From Candidatus Hydrogenedentota bacterium (GTDB lineage: Bacteria; Hydrogenedentota; Hydrogenedentia; Hydrogenedentales; CAITNO01), in contig JAAYBJ010000027.1 in the NCBI GenBank assembly GCA_012730105.1, forward strand, positions 1 to 35,839: DNA of 35,839 nucleotides, in the 5' to 3' direction. Shown piece by piece: positions 32,315 through 35,839 of the stretch. Positions within the stretch are counted from its first letter, which is position 1, and each line of letters starts with the position of its first letter. The position numbers were made by a program, and so were the translations under genes. Under the pieces are notes generated by a model. It was not told the DNA's origin. It ran no database searches and worked only from the letters and a program-made list of their open reading frames with translations.

Positions 32315-33258
32315 AAGATTTTATTTCCCTGGCTGATTACACGGGCGCGGAGATCATCGCGTTTCTGAACCTGGCCGACGAGTTGAAGCGGCTGCAGAAA
32401 ACGGGCCGCCCCCACAAGTTGCTCGAGGGCAAAACGCTCGCCCTTATTTTTGAGAAGCCCAGCCTGCGCACGCGGCTTACCTTTCAGCTGGGCATGTTTC
32501 AGCTGGGAGGTTTCTCGCTGCTCATGGACATGCGCCTGGGCGAGCGCGAGTCCGTGCCCGACGTGGCGCGCAACCTGGAACGCTGGGTGGACGGCATCAT
32601 GGCGCGCACCTACCGCCACGAACACGTAGTGCAGCTGGCGCAGTGCGCCTCGATTCCGGTGATCAACGCCCTTACGGACAAACTTCACCCCTGCCAGATT
32701 CTGGCGGATGTGCAGACCCTGCGCGAACACAAGGGCGCCGACCTCTCTTCGCTAAAGGTTGCCTTTGTGGGCGACGGCAACAACGTTTTCCACTCGTGGG
32801 CGAACTTCGCCTCGCGCGTGCCGCTCAATCTGACGCTGGTCTGCCCGGAAGGCTACGAAGGGGACCCGGAAATTACGCGCCGGGCAGCCAAAGAAGCCAA
32901 AGGCGCCTTTGTGATCACCCATGACCCCGCCGACGGTCTCAAGGATGCGGACGCCGTGTATACGGATGTGTGGGCCAGCATGGGCCAGGAAGAAGAGACC
33001 GCGCTGCGCGAAACAATCTTCGCGCCCTACCAGGTAAACGAAAAACTCATGGGGCTGGCGAAACCGGACGCCTTGTTCATGCATTGCCTGCCGGCCCACC
33101 GGGGGCACGAGGTGTCCGACGACGTGATCGACGGGCCGAACTCGGTTTGTTTTGACCAGGCGGAAAACCGGCTCCACGCGCAAAAGGCCGTTTTGGCCTC
33201 GCTGCTGCGTGGCGACCGGGTGCTTAATATGTTTTCTGAACTGAAACACACCAAATAA
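32308..33258 (+). CDS. argF: Ornithine carbamoyltransferase
   Basis: This 316-residue enzyme transfers a carbamoyl group to ornithine to make citrulline. The carbamoyl-phosphate site reads SLRTR (52-56), a recognised variant of [22 protein letters not shown] and the active-site HCLPAHRG are intact, as expected for ordinary OTCase rather than the acetyl- or succinyl-ornithine enzymes. The ATG at 32308 is chosen because GGAGG sits 7 bp upstream and family similarity begins at VKDFISL. The start overlaps the argD stop by 7 bp, so translation is probably coupled. argG follows after 16 bp. Confidence 0.95.
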   Translation: MVKDFISLADYTGAEIIAFLNLADELKRLQKTGRPHKLLEGKTLALIFEKPSLRTRLTFQLGMFQLGGFSLLMDMRLGERESVPDVARNLERWVDGIMARTYRHEHVVQLAQCASIPVINALTDKLHPCQILADVQTLREHKGADLSSLKVAFVGDGNNVFHSWANFASRVPLNLTLVCPEGYEGDPEITRRAAKEAKGAFVITHDPADGLKDADAVYTDVWASMGQEEETALRETIFAPYQVNEKLMGLAKPDALFMHCLPAHRGHEVSDDVIDGPNSVCFDQAENRLHAQKAVLASLLRGDRVLNMFSELKHTK

Positions 33259-33274
33259 ACAAGGATTACGCGGC

Positions 33275-34486
33275 ATGAGCAATGTCAAGAAAATTGTGCT
33301 CGCTTATTCGGGCGGCCTGGACACCTCCATCATTCTGAAGTGGCTGCAGGAAACGTACAAGGCGGAAGTCATCGCCTACATCGCGGATGTGGGCCAGGGC
33401 GAAGAAACCGAACCGGCCCGCAAGAAGGCGCTGGACACGGGCGCGTCCCAGGCCATCGTGGGCGACCTGCGCGAAGCCTTCGTGCGCGACTTCGTTTTTC
33501 CGGCCATGCGGGCCAACGCCATCTACGAAGGCTGTTACCTGCTGGGCACCAGCGTGGCGCGGCCCATCATCGCCAAGGCCCAGATCGACGTGTTGCGCGA
33601 AACCGGCGCGGACGCCGTGTCCCACGGCGCCACGGGCAAAGGCAACGATCAGGTGCGCTTCGAGCTGACCTATATGGCGCTGGAGCCGAACGTGCGCATC
33701 ATCGCCCCCTGGCGCAATCCGAACTGGGAACTGAACAGCCGCGAAAAGATGATTGACTACGCGAAGCAGCATGGCATTCCGGTTCCGGTTTCCAAGGCGA
33801 AACCCTATTCTTCCGACCGCAACCTGCTCCACATTTCCTTTGAAGGCGGCATCCTGGAAGACCCGTGGAACGAACCGCCCGAAGACATGTTCCTCCTGAG
33901 CGTGTCCCCCCAAGCCGCGCCCGACATCCCGACCTACGTGGAAATCGATTTTGAGGAAGGCACGCCCGTCGCGGTGGACGGTCAACGATTGGGGCCCGTG
34001 GCCCTCCTGGAAACACTGAATGCCCTGGGCGGCGCAAACGGCATCGGCCGCGTGGACATGGTCGAGAACCGCTTCGTGGGCATGAAGTCTCGGGGCGTCT
34101 ATGAAACCCCGGGCGGCACCATCCTGTACGTGGCCCATCGCGCCGTGGAATCGCTCACCATGGACCGTGAAGTCATGCTGCAGCGCGACCAGCTGTCGCC
34201 AAAAATCGCGCAGCTGATTTATAACGGCTTCTGGTTCGCCCCCGAAATGGAGGCGCTGACCGCATTTGTGGACAAGAGCCAGGAAAATGTCACCGGCACC
34301 GCGCGGGTGCGCCTCTACAAGGGCAACTGCACGGTAGTGGGACGGCGCGCCGAGAAAACGCTCTACGACCCGAAGATCGCCACCTTCGAAGAAGACGAAG
34401 GCGCCTATCACCAGGCCGACGCCACGGGCTTCATCCGCCTGAACGCATTGCGCCTGCGCGCCCGTAAAAATGCCGGGCTCTCGTGA
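33275..34486 (+). CDS. argG: Argininosuccinate synthase
   Basis: This 403-residue enzyme joins citrulline and aspartate using ATP. The N-type ATP pyrophosphatase P-loop YSGGLDTS opens the protein. [30 protein letters not shown] and the C-terminal [12 protein letters not shown] region are normal for bacterial argG. It is third of the arg genes. argH, needed to finish arginine, does not follow within the window. Confidence 0.96.
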   Translation: MSNVKKIVLAYSGGLDTSIILKWLQETYKAEVIAYIADVGQGEETEPARKKALDTGASQAIVGDLREAFVRDFVFPAMRANAIYEGCYLLGTSVARPIIAKAQIDVLRETGADAVSHGATGKGNDQVRFELTYMALEPNVRIIAPWRNPNWELNSREKMIDYAKQHGIPVPVSKAKPYSSDRNLLHISFEGGILEDPWNEPPEDMFLLSVSPQAAPDIPTYVEIDFEEGTPVAVDGQRLGPVALLETLNALGGANGIGRVDMVENRFVGMKSRGVYETPGGTILYVAHRAVESLTMDREVMLQRDQLSPKIAQLIYNGFWFAPEMEALTAFVDKSQENVTGTARVRLYKGNCTVVGRRAEKTLYDPKIATFEEDEGAYHQADATGFIRLNALRLRARKNAGLS

Positions 34487-34496
34487 TACAACAAAG

Positions 34497-35839
34497 ATGT
34501 TGACCACAGAAATTCCAAAATTTGTGGATGATGAGGCGCTGTGCCGTTACATACGCCCCTTGGGTGCCACCTTCGCCCTTGTCAAGAATCCGCCCTATGT
34601 TTTTCCACCTTATGAGGCCTATCCCCTGGCCGCGCCGCGCACCTGTCTCGACGAGGGGTTGGAAGCCGCTGTCATGGACATGGACGGCACCACAACCACC
34701 ACGGAAGCGTTGTGCATTGAATCCCTGGCGACCATGGTCTCCTGCATGACGGGCAAGGACAAAGCCGGCGCCGCAAACGCGCTCCAGCCGGAACGGGACT
34801 ACCCCCACATCATCGGCAACAGCACCACACGCCACGTGGAATACCTGGTAACCCGTTATCAAAAAGACATTCGGCCGGAGGCGGTCTGCAAACACTTCAT
34901 CCGCGCCGTAGCCTGGAACATGGCCTGTGGCATCGATCCGAAACGTGCGGCGGAAGCCCGCACCACGCTGATGACCCAGGGGCTTCGTGACCTTCCGGCA
35001 TCCGGCGGGTTTCAGGAACTGTGCCGCCAAATGGCCGCGGTGCCCGCATCCGAGCTGGACCCGCTCCTGACGACCCTGGCGGGGGAGTGTCTCCCCCGGC
35101 TACTTATGAACAACGTGGCCGACCTGACCCGTATCGGCATCGAAATCTATTACCAGCATTACCACGAACTGCTTGCGAACATGGACCAGCCGGATGGCGG
35201 ACGGCGAGACAGCCGCCGGCTCATCGAGCCCATGCCGGGTATCGGCATCGCCCTGGCCCTGCTGAAGGGCTGGCTGGGCGAAGACGCCGGACGGCTGGCG
35301 GAACGGGCCGCGTCATTGCTGCCCGAAGCGCTGCAATCCGATCGCGCGGCGGTCGAAAAGGGTATGCGTCATCTGGGCGCACTCGGCGCGTATTTCAAAC
35401 GACATCCTGTGAAGTTAGCCTTGGTTACCTCTTCTATCGCCACCGAGGCCAATCTTGTGCTGCGTGAAGTGTTCCGCGTCATCGCCGCCGAAATCCACGA
35501 CTGGGAACTCCCTGAGAGCATGCGGGAGACGCTTTCTGAAGGCTTCGCGGACCCGGCATCTTTTTACGACGCCCGCATCACCGCAAGTGATTCAAGCGAA
35601 ATCCGCCTGAAACCCCACCGTGATTTATATTCCATCGCCCTGCACACCCTCGGCGTTCCCCCGGAACGCTTTCACCGCGTGGCCGGTTTCGAGGACAGCG
35701 AATCCGGCGTCATTGCGATCCGCGCCGCCGGCATTCCCCTCTGCTGCGCCCTGCCCTTCGCCATGACCGCCCGGCACGGCTTCGAGGCCGCCACCCACGT
35801 CTGCCCCGGCGGCATGCCCGAAGTCATGCTGATGAAACA
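34497..35839 (+). CDS. HAD-superfamily hydrolase with large cap insertion, cut by window end
   Basis: The frame opens with ATG at 34497, 10 bp after argG, and stays open to the window edge, giving at least 447 residues. HAD motifs are in order: I DMDGT (61-65), II VTSS (about 310-313), III lysine K372 in RLKPHRD, and IV FEDSESG with D400. The DxDGT and FEDS pattern is that of beta-phosphoglucomutase/phosphatase-like HAD enzymes. About 240 residues, predicted mainly helical, lie between motifs I and II, where such enzymes usually have a cap of 60-90. The first 58 residues before motif I have no recognised function. There is no clear Shine-Dalgarno at this ATG. The stop codon is outside the window. 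The substrate is unknown; a link to arginine metabolism is suggested only by operon position. Confidence 0.85.
   Translation, partial: MLTTEIPKFVDDEALCRYIRPLGATFALVKNPPYVFPPYEAYPLAAPRTCLDEGLEAAVMDMDGTTTTTEALCIESLATMVSCMTGKDKAGAANALQPERDYPHIIGNSTTRHVEYLVTRYQKDIRPEAVCKHFIRAVAWNMACGIDPKRAAEARTTLMTQGLRDLPASGGFQELCRQMAAVPASELDPLLTTLAGECLPRLLMNNVADLTRIGIEIYYQHYHELLANMDQPDGGRRDSRRLIEPMPGIGIALALLKGWLGEDAGRLAERAASLLPEALQSDRAAVEKGMRHLGALGAYFKRHPVKLALVTSSIATEANLVLREVFRVIAAEIHDWELPESMRETLSEGFADPASFYDARITASDSSEIRLKPHRDLYSIALHTLGVPPERFHRVAGFEDSESGVIAIRAAGIPLCCALPFAMTARHGFEAATHVCPGGMPEVMLMK

Noticed and set aside
33266-34507. 413-codon frame on - opposite argG
   Set aside because: argG is certain on the + strand from its motifs; the opposite frame is an artefact of high GC at third positions.

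Overview
The window is about 36 kb of moderately GC-rich bacterial chromosome. It carries 24 well-supported protein genes, one of them cut by the right edge, and no rRNA, tRNA, CRISPR array or transposon that I can see. The gene types suggest a Planctomycetota, Lentisphaerota or Hydrogenedentota-like bacterium: two Tat-exported Gfo/Idh/MocA oxidoreductases, a secreted PQQ-type beta-propeller, a xylose-isomerase-like TIM barrel, two SSS symporters, a YfbK-type VWA protein with an ECF sigma factor, and a pentapeptide-repeat protein. This placement is inferred from gene content only.

Layout. 0.3-3.2 kb: a pentapeptide-repeat protein (-) divergent from an orphan MoxR ATPase (+). 3.3-8.2 kb: a Tat-exported Gfo/Idh/MocA protein and a secreted beta-propeller (both +), converging on a long SSS symporter (-). 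8.2-8.9 kb: a non-coding gap with two perfect DnaA boxes and one variant, a possible replication origin or DnaA-controlled region. 8.9-13.2 kb: a GlpD-diacylglycerol-kinase fusion followed by an alkyl-DHAP-synthase-like flavoenzyme, a candidate ether-lipid module and the most striking part of the window. 13.2-20.9 kb, all on -: a membrane-anchored metallophosphoesterase, a small lipoprotein, hflX with a coupled TPR protein, a TIM-barrel isomerase, a second Gfo/Idh/MocA protein with a clear terminator, and a PilZ protein. 21.0-24.5 kb (-): an ECF sigma factor overlapping a 977-residue transmembrane VWA protein with an anti-sigma-like N-terminus. 24.8-29.9 kb (+): an SfsA-DUF123 fusion, a glycerophosphodiester phosphodiesterase, a second SSS symporter and rarA. 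29.9-30.4 kb (-): a DtxR-type metalloregulator. 30.8-35.8 kb (+): an arginine operon (FmdB-like zinc ribbon, argD, argF, argG) ending in a HAD phosphatase that runs off the window.

How the genes may work together. The GDPD protein would release glycerol-3-phosphate from phospholipid head groups. The GlpD domain would oxidise it to DHAP. The AGPS-like enzyme uses acyl-DHAP to form the ether bond, and the kinase domain can return (alkyl-acyl)glycerol to the phospholipid pool. This chain is inference: the acyltransferase, the alkyl-DHAP reductase and the fatty-alcohol source are not in the window. The sigma/VWA pair looks like a self-contained transmembrane signalling unit. argD-argF-argG covers most of the ornithine-to-arginine branch; argH is not visible.
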